From: Pseudomonadota bacterium
GTDB taxonomy: Bacteria > Desulfobacterota > Syntrophorhabdia > Syntrophorhabdales > Syntrophorhabdaceae
Assembly (NCBI GenBank): GCA_026388255.1
Contig: JAPLKC010000118.1
Coordinates: 1-38,557, forward strand
Length of the DNA: 38,557 bases
Reading direction: 5' to 3'
The translations under genes and the position numbers were made by a program. Position 1 is the stretch's first letter. Every line of letters begins with the position of its first letter. This document shows positions 24,650 to 31,668 of the stretch, one piece after another. Below the pieces are notes generated by a model. It worked only from the letters and a program-made list of their open reading frames with translations, searched no databases and was not told where the DNA came from.

Positions 24650-25659
24650 CAGTTTGACAAGAACAATCCAACCACTTCATCTATAAGATTATTGTGATTT
24701 TTCATTTTATGAGAATTTGCCTTTTTTGAGATGTGGATATTGTTTATTCCATTTTCGGAATCAATATGAACCATCCTTCCCCGCTCGATAAGATAATTGT
24801 CAACAGCCGCCAACCTTCCTTTGAACATTGAGTATGTCGGCGTTCCAAGGACAGCCGCTTCCCTGTTCATGCTTCCGCCGCCGCTCACAACAAAATCAGC
24901 ATGATACAAAAGGTTGGGACCGTCCAAAGCATGGTTCGGTACAAAAATGTTTGGGTAATCTAAACGTTTGGCAATCTCTTTTTGTTCTTCAACTCTTGGT
25001 AGAAATATCACATAGGTATCAGGCTTTTTCGCAACATGTTCTAACGCTTTTTCAAAGAGTGGGTTCTCAAAATGATGATAAAGTCCCCATGATCCCGGAG
25101 GCCTCATAACGGCAACAATTTTACCCCGTGGAACACCTATGGATTCAAAATAATCCTTTTGCGGTATAAAATCATAGAGATAGATTTCCTCTTTTGTTCC
25201 ATGATAACGCAAGTATTTTTTATATGCTCCATACCTTTTAATATCTTGCAGTGGAAAGAATTCCGGAACGATCACTTTTTTTGCAAAACGGAAACAGATG
25301 TGATTGGCTGGTTGATATTCATAATCCATTGAAGTCACAAGGGGAATCCCCATGATCTTCGCAGCCAACGCTTGTGCATAAGAGTTGTGACTAATTGCAA
25401 GGTCAAACTTTCTACCTTTTGCATACTTGACTAATCCCCAGGCACGATTCAGCACCGCAAGACCTATTTTCCCTAATTTCTTACCACCATGTTCACCAAT
25501 TGGAATATGCTTCATGCGAAAAAAATTGGCGAGGTCAATCGTCTGAGCAAAAGATCTTGTCGTTATTGCCACCTCATGGCCACATTTTTCAAACTCAGGT
25601 ATAAGTGGCCGGAAAAAAAGTACTTGTGGCGAATTTGCAAGATCAATCCAAATTTTCAT
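24649..25659 (-). CDS. DUF354 family, putative glycosyltransferase of the GT-B fold
   Basis: A 336-residue DUF354 protein beginning MKIWIDLANSPQVLFFRPLI, the typical family start. It has AISHNSYAQALAAKIMGIP, the nucleotide-binding-like FVVSGGGSMNREAAVLGTPTY and a DNYLIERGRMVHI end block. The fold is that of GT-B glycosyltransferases/epimerases. It sits directly after wecB (4-base overlap), a common pairing in polysaccharide loci, so transfer of the WecB product is a fair inference. Donor and acceptor are not known. No inserts are visible. Confidence 0.85.
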   Translation of the reverse strand: MKIWIDLANSPQVLFFRPLIPEFEKCGHEVAITTRSFAQTIDLANFFRMKHIPIGEHGGKKLGKIGLAVLNRAWGLVKYAKGRKFDLAISHNSYAQALAAKIMGIPLVTSMDYEYQPANHICFRFAKKVIVPEFFPLQDIKRYGAYKKYLRYHGTKEEIYLYDFIPQKDYFESIGVPRGKIVAVMRPPGSWGLYHHFENPLFEKALEHVAKKPDTYVIFLPRVEEQKEIAKRLDYPNIFVPNHALDGPNLLYHADFVVSGGGSMNREAAVLGTPTYSMFKGRLAAVDNYLIERGRMVHIDSENGINNIHISKKANSHKMKNHNNLIDEVVGLFLSN

Positions 25660-26852
25660 TTCGCCTTGCCTTTTGAGATAAGAATTTCAACGATTCGTTC
25701 AGAGGCGTGGCCGTCCCAAAGTTCCGGCACCTTGCCTTTTTTCACATTTCCGTCCTGGAAGTTCCTCCATGCCGCCAAGATGCCGTCCTTAGAAGAGCCA
25801 ACGAGTGTGTTCGTGCCTTCTTCGATAGTGATGGGGCGTTCTGTATTTTCACGGATGGTAAAGCAGGGGATGCCAAGGGCGGTCGTCTCTTCCTGCAGTC
25901 CGCCGCTATCAGTGAGAACAAGTGCAGCATCTTTCCAGAGGTAAAGAGATTCCATGAAAGACAAAGGAGGTAAGAGACAGATCGAAGGTGAAAGGTGAAA
26001 GGTAAAAGGTAAAAGGTTGAGCTGATGACGGGTGCGGGGATGAACAGGGAAGAGGATGGGCAGGTCTTTGGAAATTTCATTCAAAGCATCTACAATTCCA
26101 CGAAAAGTTTCGGGGTCATCCACATTGGAAGGGCGGTGCAGTGTCAGAAACACATACTTGCCGAGAGTTTTCTTTAACTTCCCAACTTCTGAACTTCCCA
26201 ACTTCCCGGTGTCCAACTTACCCTTCATGTACAGCAGATTATCCACCATCACATGTCCCACAAAAAAAATACTCTCCGGCAGCTTTCCTTCCTTCAGCAA
26301 ATTCTCCTGGCCGTTCTTTTCCGTAACAAAGAGATAATCTGAAATAGAATCAGTCACGACCCGGTTTATCTCCTCGGGCATGGTCCAGTCGCCACTGCGG
26401 AGGCCCGCCTCCACATGAGCTACCTTGATGCAGAACTTCTTGGCAACGATGCTACAGGCCAATGTTGAATTCACGTCTCCAACCACAACCACCACATCAG
26501 GCCGCTCATCAGCGCAAACTTTCTCGAACGCAACCATAATCTTTGCCGTTTGCTCAGCATGGGTGCCCGATCCTGCATTCAAATCATAATCCGGTGTTGG
26601 AATCTCCAACTCGTCAAAAAAGACTTGCGACATATCTTGGTCGTAGTGCTGACCGGTGTGAATGAGTTTCCAGGTAAGGGGTGAGGGGTGAGGGGTGAGG
26701 GGTGAGGGGTGAGAAAGATTCTCCTCTTCCTCTACCGAACCTTGAACCTTGAACCTTGAACCTTGAACAGCATCTTGCCGCTTCAGTGCACGGATGATCG
26801 GTGCTATTTTCATGAAGTTAGGACGAGCACCAGCTACTATTAATAGTTTCAT
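25656..26852 (-). CDS. wecB: UDP-N-acetylglucosamine 2-epimerase (non-hydrolysing)
   Basis: A 398-residue enzyme making UDP-ManNAc from UDP-GlcNAc in the cytoplasm. It has VAGARPNFMKIAPIIRAL at the start, HTGQHYD, VVVGDVNSTLA, HVEAGLRSGD, LTLHRPSNVD, LTDSGGLQEETTALGIP and RPITIEEGTN, all usual motifs. Two inserts are repeat-derived: residues about 26-60, between the first helix and LIHTGQHYD, from two runs of 7-bp units (26673-26714 and 26737-26768); and a second near LLPFTFHLSPS from aaggtga units (25985-26019). The second replaces the usual short surface loop before LTDSGG. Both keep frame. The gene overlaps its neighbours by 4 bases on either side, so it is in an operon. Confidence 0.93.
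   Translation of the reverse strand: MKLLIVAGARPNFMKIAPIIRALKRQDAVQGSRFKVQGSVEEEENLSHPSPLTPHPSPLTWKLIHTGQHYDQDMSQVFFDELEIPTPDYDLNAGSGTHAEQTAKIMVAFEKVCADERPDVVVVVGDVNSTLACSIVAKKFCIKVAHVEAGLRSGDWTMPEEINRVVTDSISDYLFVTEKNGQENLLKEGKLPESIFFVGHVMVDNLLYMKGKLDTGKLGSSEVGKLKKTLGKYVFLTLHRPSNVDDPETFRGIVDALNEISKDLPILFPVHPRTRHQLNLLPFTFHLSPSICLLPPLSFMESLYLWKDAALVLTDSGGLQEETTALGIPCFTIRENTERPITIEEGTNTLVGSSKDGILAAWRNFQDGNVKKGKVPELWDGHASERIVEILISKGKAK
25985..26019. repeat. 7-bp repeats inside wecB (aaggtga/aaggtaa)
   Basis: Five units: aaggtga twice, aaggtaa twice, aaggttg once. On the coding strand they read as LLPFTFHLSP-type peptide. Confidence 0.9.
26673..26768. repeat. Two adjacent 7-bp arrays inside wecB
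   Basis: 26673-26714: six units of the ggtgagg type (first ggtaagg, last ggtgaga). 26737-26768: four copies of gaacctt plus a partial. They are translated as HPSPLTPHPSPLT and QGSRFKVQGS respectively. The gaacctt unit recurs in the two-domain oxidoreductase gene. Confidence 0.95.
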
Positions 26853-28030
26853 TTTTTGACTTCCTTATACTGGAGGTATTGTGTTAAGGCCAACAAAGCC
26901 CATGATTCAACCCAGCGCATGCAGGCCAACTTATAGAGGATACCATTCTTAATCTGCCAGTAAAAGTAGCCTTTTCCTGACCAGAAAAGTTCAACCATAC
27001 GGTCTAAAACCTTTTCGACAAGCTCGGGGGGCGTTTGAAAAACATCTGCCATTTCGGTCAAACAGATGATTGCGTGAGCGAACGCATGTGCGTCTAAGGG
27101 TTCAATCCTATTATGATAGAATTTTATAGTTCCATCAGGCAAAAAGAAATTTCTAAGATAGTATTTGTAACCTTTCTTACACGACTCTCTTGCTGTTTCA
27201 TCTCCAGAATATTCGTAAATACTTTTGAGAGCCAATATGTTGTAGCCTGTGTGAAAACTATCAATCCATGCTTGATTAGTTGCCTCGCCATATGGCCAAC
27301 TGCCATCGGGCCTTTGTGAGTTCATGCTATATGCAGCACTTTTCATGGCCAAATCAATGAAGTCAGAGTTGCCACTTAAATTCCCCGCGCGCGCCAGTAA
27401 CGAGGCACCGAGAAGGTTTGCGTTGTGTACACACGAGTTGTCGATAGGGGTGTAAGAGAAGCAGAATGTTCCATCCCTATCTGTTCGTTTAAGGTCTTTC
27501 ACAAGGAACTCACAGGAAGATAGAGCCAAAGTCAGCCATTGTTCATCGCCGGACAACTCATAGAGGTCCAGCAATGCGTCAGCTATGAAAGAGGTATTTA
27601 CAATAGTTGGTGTACCTTTTGGAGCATAAAACGCTCGGTTAGGCCATTCAAAAGGATAACCCCAGCAAGCACCGCTGTGACCTTTTGATTGATGTTCCTT
27701 GAGCCACCTAGCTAATTGAAACGCACGTTGCTTGTCATCCTCCTGATGATTCAGACGATACCGAAAGGTCAGTGCCATCAGGACCAATCCGATTCCTTTG
27801 GCATTGATGGTCTTCGGAACGAGCAGCACGTGGCGCAGGTTTATTGGGCTTCGCTTTACAAGCTGCAAGGCTGCCACCCCGGCCCAGCGGTTAATGCAAA
27901 TTGCTCCCTGTAACAAGGGGCTATTGAGGGCGTCGAAAGGGTCCCATCCCTTGAATTCCTGCACAGACATCCATGAATATAACTTATCGCTGATTTCTCT
28001 AACATTTTGCATTGTTTTTGAAGAAACCAT
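26849..28030 (-). CDS. Uncharacterised alpha/alpha-toroid (terpenoid-cyclase-like fold) protein
   Basis: A 393-residue soluble-looking protein without a signal peptide. It carries several repeats of the form G-x-W-x-Y/F with a preceding helix (for example CWGYPFEWPNRAFY, FIADALLDLYELSGDEQWL, RPDGSWPYGEATNQAWIDSFHTGYNILALKSI and DAHAFAHAIICLTEM). This is the pattern of six-hairpin or terpenoid-cyclase-like alpha/alpha barrels. Relatives occur beside WecB and two-domain oxidoreductases in glycan loci, but no activity is known to me. It could bind or lyse an internal oligosaccharide, or be structural. It overlaps wecB by four bases. A conserved Asp/His near the pocket would suggest catalysis, but I cannot confirm one. 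Confidence 0.7.
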   Translation of the reverse strand: MVSSKTMQNVREISDKLYSWMSVQEFKGWDPFDALNSPLLQGAICINRWAGVAALQLVKRSPINLRHVLLVPKTINAKGIGLVLMALTFRYRLNHQEDDKQRAFQLARWLKEHQSKGHSGACWGYPFEWPNRAFYAPKGTPTIVNTSFIADALLDLYELSGDEQWLTLALSSCEFLVKDLKRTDRDGTFCFSYTPIDNSCVHNANLLGASLLARAGNLSGNSDFIDLAMKSAAYSMNSQRPDGSWPYGEATNQAWIDSFHTGYNILALKSIYEYSGDETARESCKKGYKYYLRNFFLPDGTIKFYHNRIEPLDAHAFAHAIICLTEMADVFQTPPELVEKVLDRMVELFWSGKGYFYWQIKNGILYKLACMRWVESWALLALTQYLQYKEVKK

Positions 28031-28115
28031 CTACCCCTCACTACTTTTGTTTTCCGGAGTTAGATCTTCCAAATAATTGATCAAGTGATTGAGATGAAGT
28101 TCTGAGAGGTAAGCA

Positions 28116-30371
28116 TTATAGGGCAACCACCTGCCTGGTTCGCAGGGATTCCAGGATCTTAAATGTCACCTCCGTGGTGCTGAAGATTTCCGAGATGGGA
28201 ATTGGCATCGTATACCCTTTTTGCACTGCATCCAGAAACACATTGACTTCCATCTTTTGCCCCTTATCCTGGGAAAGAAGCTTCTTCTTAAATGGTTTGC
28301 CTTTTTCATAAATAGTTAGCTCTCGAAAATCATTTAAAACTGCGACCGTGCCTTGCTTGTAAATCTCTATGTATTCTTTAGCGAGCGATTTAGAACCATT
28401 CGCAAAATATTCTATACTGCCAATCGACCCGTTTTCGTATTTTAGCGATACTGTTAGAGTATCATGATTGTGATAGGCATCATCTATAGCAACAGCATAC
28501 ACTGATTTTGGCAACGAACCATTACAATAAGTCAGATAATCAACAAAATGACAAACTTCACCCAAAATGCGACCTCCGCCAATTTCTCTGTCTTGAGACC
28601 ATGAATCATTAGGGATAAACCCAGCGTTAACTCTATAGATCATGGACATAGTGCCAGCTCCCAGTTTCTCCCGTATAATCCCCGTCAATGGTGAAAAACG
28701 CCGGTTGAAGCCAACCATGAGCACCGGAGGTGCGGAGGTGCGGAGGTGGGAGGATGGGAGGATGGGGTTCTGCTTAACTTCCGAACTTCCGAACTTCCGA
28801 ACTTCTTCAACTATAGCATATAGTTCGTCTTCAGTGATGCAGAGGGGCTTTTCGACGAAGACATGTTTGCCGGCTTTGAGCGCCTTAATTACATAGTCAG
28901 CGTGCGAATTATGGCGGGCGGCAATGAATACCGTATTAATCTCATCACTGGAAAAAATATCGTCCTCGCAACTTGTACAAAATTGAAAGCCAAAGCGGTC
29001 CATGGCAGAGCGCGAACTTATCGGTGAAGAAGTCATAACGCCCTTTAAACTGATATCGGAACTTTTCGGGATATTCGGCAATAAGTGGCTTTGTGCATAA
29101 GAACCAGCACCAATGAAACCAATTGAAACAGGTGATGGGCGATGGGTTGAGTTGACAGAACCTTGAACCTTGAACCTTGAACCTTGAACCTTGAACTGAT
29201 TCAACTCTTTATTACGGTCGTATTCGATAAGGATCCCTACATATGGTTCAGACTTTTGGAGAATCATGTCGTAAGCTTTCGGTGCATCTTCAAGCTTAAA
29301 AACGTGGGTCGTGAGATGAGAAATATCCATTTTGCCAGAAACCAGAAGATCCTGAAAAGCCTGCATGTTCCTTTTTTCAGTCCAACGAACATGACCTACA
29401 GGATAATCATGCCCCTTTTCTTCGTATTCAGAATCATAACGCCCCGGGCCATAAGAGCAGGACATTCTTACCGTAAGCTCCTTTTTATAAAAGTGAGGAT
29501 CCCGATCAAAGCCAGTAGGAACTGCTCCGACAATAACTATCGTGCCTCTTTTGCGAGAGATTGCGCCTGCGAAATTTATTGGATCGAGTGATTCCGAAGC
29601 TGCGGTGATTATCGCTGCATCACACCCTATTCCATAAGTGAGTTCATTAATTTTATTCTCAATCCCGGCATTACCATGATTGAATACATTATGGAATCCA
29701 TGCTGAATAGAAAAATCAACTGCATTCCGATCAATGTCTATCCCAACCACCTTGACACCAGAAGCAGTCAGCAGGGTAGCTGTCAATTGACCGAGCAACC
29801 CCAACCCGATAACCGCACAGGTTTCCCCAAGTCGCAGATCCGCCTGCCGAACACCCTGCATCGCGATCGCCCCCAACGTGTTGTATGCCGCCATCTTTAG
29901 ATGTTCATTTATATCCTTTGAACCTTGAACCTTGAACCTTGAACCTTGTAGTATTTCCACGCAAAGATTTTTTGGCACCACCACCACCTCTGCATGGGAT
30001 GCGGTTGCACCACCACACCCTACTAAATCCCCGACCTTAAACTCGTTCACATCGTGGGCAACATCAACCACTTCACCGACGCAAGAGTACCCCAAGGGTG
30101 ACCAGGCATCGAGCTTCTTCATCACCGCTCGATAAGTCTGTAGTGGCCCCTGTGCTTTGAGCGTGTCGAGCACCTGCCTTACCTGCTGCGGCTTTTCCAA
30201 CGCCTTGCCGAGATAGCCCTTCCTGGCCGCCTTTACTGTACCACTCTCTGTTCCTGCAGAAATCACGGAGTATAAATTCCGCACCAACAGCATCCCCTGT
30301 TGCAGATTCGGCAATGGTACTTCAGTGATCTGCATCTGCCCGGATTTTAGTTTTTGGGTTAGCTGGTGCAT
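28116..30371 (-). CDS. Two-domain oxidoreductase: zinc-type medium-chain dehydrogenase fused to Gfo/Idh/MocA domain
   Basis: A 751-residue fusion. The N-terminal part (about 1-380) is MDR/zinc-dehydrogenase-like, with a GHEV-type region reduced to SPLGYSCVGEVVDV, the nucleotide motif CAVIGLGLLGQLTA, and SYGPGRYDSEYEE. The C-terminal part (about 400-751) is Gfo/Idh-like with IGFIGAGSYAQSHLL, VFVEKPLC (catalytic-type EKP) and VGFNRRFSPLTG. Fusions of this kind recur in polysaccharide loci next to AsnB-type and WecB genes; an uncertain sugar-nucleotide redox role is assumed. Three repeat-derived inserts are in frame: 29920-29947, 29158-29196 (in the domain linker) and 28725-28806. A diverged copy of its first 16 codons is present at 31621-31668. 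Confidence 0.88.
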   Translation of the reverse strand: MHQLTQKLKSGQMQITEVPLPNLQQGMLLVRNLYSVISAGTESGTVKAARKGYLGKALEKPQQVRQVLDTLKAQGPLQTYRAVMKKLDAWSPLGYSCVGEVVDVAHDVNEFKVGDLVGCGGATASHAEVVVVPKNLCVEILQGSRFKVQGSKDINEHLKMAAYNTLGAIAMQGVRQADLRLGETCAVIGLGLLGQLTATLLTASGVKVVGIDIDRNAVDFSIQHGFHNVFNHGNAGIENKINELTYGIGCDAAIITAASESLDPINFAGAISRKRGTIVIVGAVPTGFDRDPHFYKKELTVRMSCSYGPGRYDSEYEEKGHDYPVGHVRWTEKRNMQAFQDLLVSGKMDISHLTTHVFKLEDAPKAYDMILQKSEPYVGILIEYDRNKELNQFKVQGSRFKVQGSVNSTHRPSPVSIGFIGAGSYAQSHLLPNIPKSSDISLKGVMTSSPISSRSAMDRFGFQFCTSCEDDIFSSDEINTVFIAARHNSHADYVIKALKAGKHVFVEKPLCITEDELYAIVEEVRKFGSSEVKQNPILPSSHLRTSAPPVLMVGFNRRFSPLTGIIREKLGAGTMSMIYRVNAGFIPNDSWSQDREIGGGRILGEVCHFVDYLTYCNGSLPKSVYAVAIDDAYHNHDTLTVSLKYENGSIGSIEYFANGSKSLAKEYIEIYKQGTVAVLNDFRELTIYEKGKPFKKKLLSQDKGQKMEVNVFLDAVQKGYTMPIPISEIFSTTEVTFKILESLRTRQVVAL
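28725..28806. repeat. 8-bp repeats inside the two-domain oxidoreductase gene
   Basis: cggaggtg three times (28725-28748), then ggaggatg units, then three or so cttccgaa units up to 28806. In frame, between EEVRKFGSSEV and VLMVGFNRRF. Confidence 0.85.
29158..29196. repeat. gaacctt array in the linker of the two-domain oxidoreductase
   Basis: Five exact copies of gaacctt plus a partial; translated on the minus strand as FKVQGSRFKVQGS. The position is the junction between the two enzyme domains. Confidence 0.95.
29920..29947. repeat. gaacctt array in the dehydrogenase domain of the two-domain oxidoreductase
   Basis: Four exact copies of gaacctt, translated as LQGSRFKVQGSK. The same unit as in wecB and in the linker array. 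Confidence 0.95.
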
Positions 30372-31612
30372 TATGATATTTTACCTTTGGTGGACGGTAA
30401 AGAGATGACTCTGCCCATTGCGCTGGACGTTTGCTTCAGATAACGTAAATATAGTAATAAAAATAAAGTGGGGAGATTACCTGCCAGAATCACGACGAGA
30501 TGAGAATCAGTGAGAAGATAAACAAAAAGATTCAAAGAAAAAAACAGAAGAAGAAGAAGAAGAAGAAGAAGAAGAAGAAGAAGAAATCGCGCTGTCTTCT
30601 TGAATATCAGAACAAAAGAAAGGACTGATATAATCATACCAGGCAACATGTTCCCTAAAATCAAGTACGATATCCTAAAATGTTCATTTATTGATAATTG
30701 AAAACTGAAGAAGGCTGGAATGATGCAAGCAATAAAAGTAATCTCAAATGCAGCCAAACCATTCATCCACCTGACCCCATTAACAAATCTTTGTTTAATG
30801 TTTTCATATAAAAAAATGATACACAGAAACAAACTACAAATGAAAGCCAAAAATAGGTTGGCACGATCATAAATCTGAAATCCTGGAAAATTATTTATAT
30901 TAACATGTAGTATATCCCGGAGAAACAATGCAATATAAACTCCAAACGGCAGCCTTTCCCATCGCATGTAGTAGCTGGATTCAAAGTGATAAGGATATGA
31001 AGACAAATCAAGACCAACTCGATGTAATCCGTTTTCGAATAAGGTCTGATCCTGGTGTAATTCCTCTTTGGTTGCAAAAAAGCCATCTTTTTTTTGCCAG
31101 AAGAGATTGTGCGTGGGGTCAAATACTGCATACCGCCCGTTGCTCATCTGCACTTCCAGCATCGTGTGGCCGGCATTCGTTGGTTTTAATATATCTTCAT
31201 TATCGCTGATTAAGAAACGGCGGGTACTGATACCTTCCCTATCGAGGATAATTTTTAACACCCGCGAGAGGCTGCCGCATGGTCCCGTGTGGGGTGATGT
31301 CCCGTACTGAGCGGTCATAAATCCTGAAATACTGGCAAGTGTGGGTGATAAACGGTAATACAAATAAAGCAATTGACCTTTTGGGAACCGATATTTTTCG
31401 TAGCGAATCTGCTGTAGATTTTTATAAATCCATTCATTTGCAATCAGTGCTTTTTGATCATTTGTCAATGATTGTGGTTTGTTTGAGAATAGAATGCGAT
31501 TCAATGCGCTGAAGTATACATCCTCATAAAAGTAAAGGCCGATATTCAACATTATCACTAAAATGAGGGCGAATTTCAAATACGTCCAGAATGTTTTTAA
31601 TTTTATCGGCAT
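30371..31612 (-). CDS. Membrane protein with transglutaminase-like domain
   Basis: Counted from the ATG at 31612 (MPIKLKTFW), this is a 413-residue protein. The order is: one N-terminal membrane segment (about 12-30), a transglutaminase-like core with the likely triad C112 (GPCGSLSRVL), H149 (AGHTMLEVQ) and D165 (FDPTHNLFW), then several C-terminal membrane segments. One of those contains fourteen consecutive leucines encoded by a trinucleotide repeat (30546-30585). Transglutaminase-like enzymes of this sort act as proteases or acyl-transferring enzymes; target unknown. A longer TTG start (31687) exists, but its extra codons overlap the AsnB end and a remnant of another gene in a different frame. 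The gene seems to have been inserted just before the oxidoreductase gene. Confidence 0.75.
   Translation of the reverse strand: MPIKLKTFWTYLKFALILVIMLNIGLYFYEDVYFSALNRILFSNKPQSLTNDQKALIANEWIYKNLQQIRYEKYRFPKGQLLYLYYRLSPTLASISGFMTAQYGTSPHTGPCGSLSRVLKIILDREGISTRRFLISDNEDILKPTNAGHTMLEVQMSNGRYAVFDPTHNLFWQKKDGFFATKEELHQDQTLFENGLHRVGLDLSSYPYHFESSYYMRWERLPFGVYIALFLRDILHVNINNFPGFQIYDRANLFLAFICSLFLCIIFLYENIKQRFVNGVRWMNGLAAFEITFIACIIPAFFSFQLSINEHFRISYLILGNMLPGMIISVLSFVLIFKKTARFLLLLLLLLLLLLLFFSLNLFVYLLTDSHLVVILAGNLPTLFLLLYLRYLKQTSSAMGRVISLPSTKGKIS
30546..30585. repeat. Trinucleotide (gaa) microsatellite encoding poly-leucine
   Basis: About 13 consecutive gaa/aag triplets on the plus strand (ctt on the coding strand), inside a transmembrane segment of the transglutaminase-like protein. 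Slippage here would change membrane-helix length by whole residues without a frameshift. Confidence 0.95.
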
Positions 31613-31620
31613 ATTTTCAC

Positions 31621-31668
31621 AATGATCTGCATCTGGCCAGTTTTCAGTTTCTGTGTGAGTTGCTGCAT
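31621..31668 (-). pseudogene. Remnant copy of the 5' end of the two-domain oxidoreductase gene
   Basis: From an ATG at 31668 this reads MQQLTQKLKTGQMQII, against MHQLTQKLKSGQMQIT at the start of the gene beginning at 30371: 13 of 16 residues and 38 of 48 bases agree without gaps. Many base differences are silent. Homology stops after codon 16. It lies between the AsnB end and the transglutaminase-like start. Confidence 0.75.

Noticed and set aside
1961-29947. Tandem repeats as CRISPR arrays
   Set aside because: Units are 7-8 or 23 bp with no unique spacers between them and no cas genes nearby.
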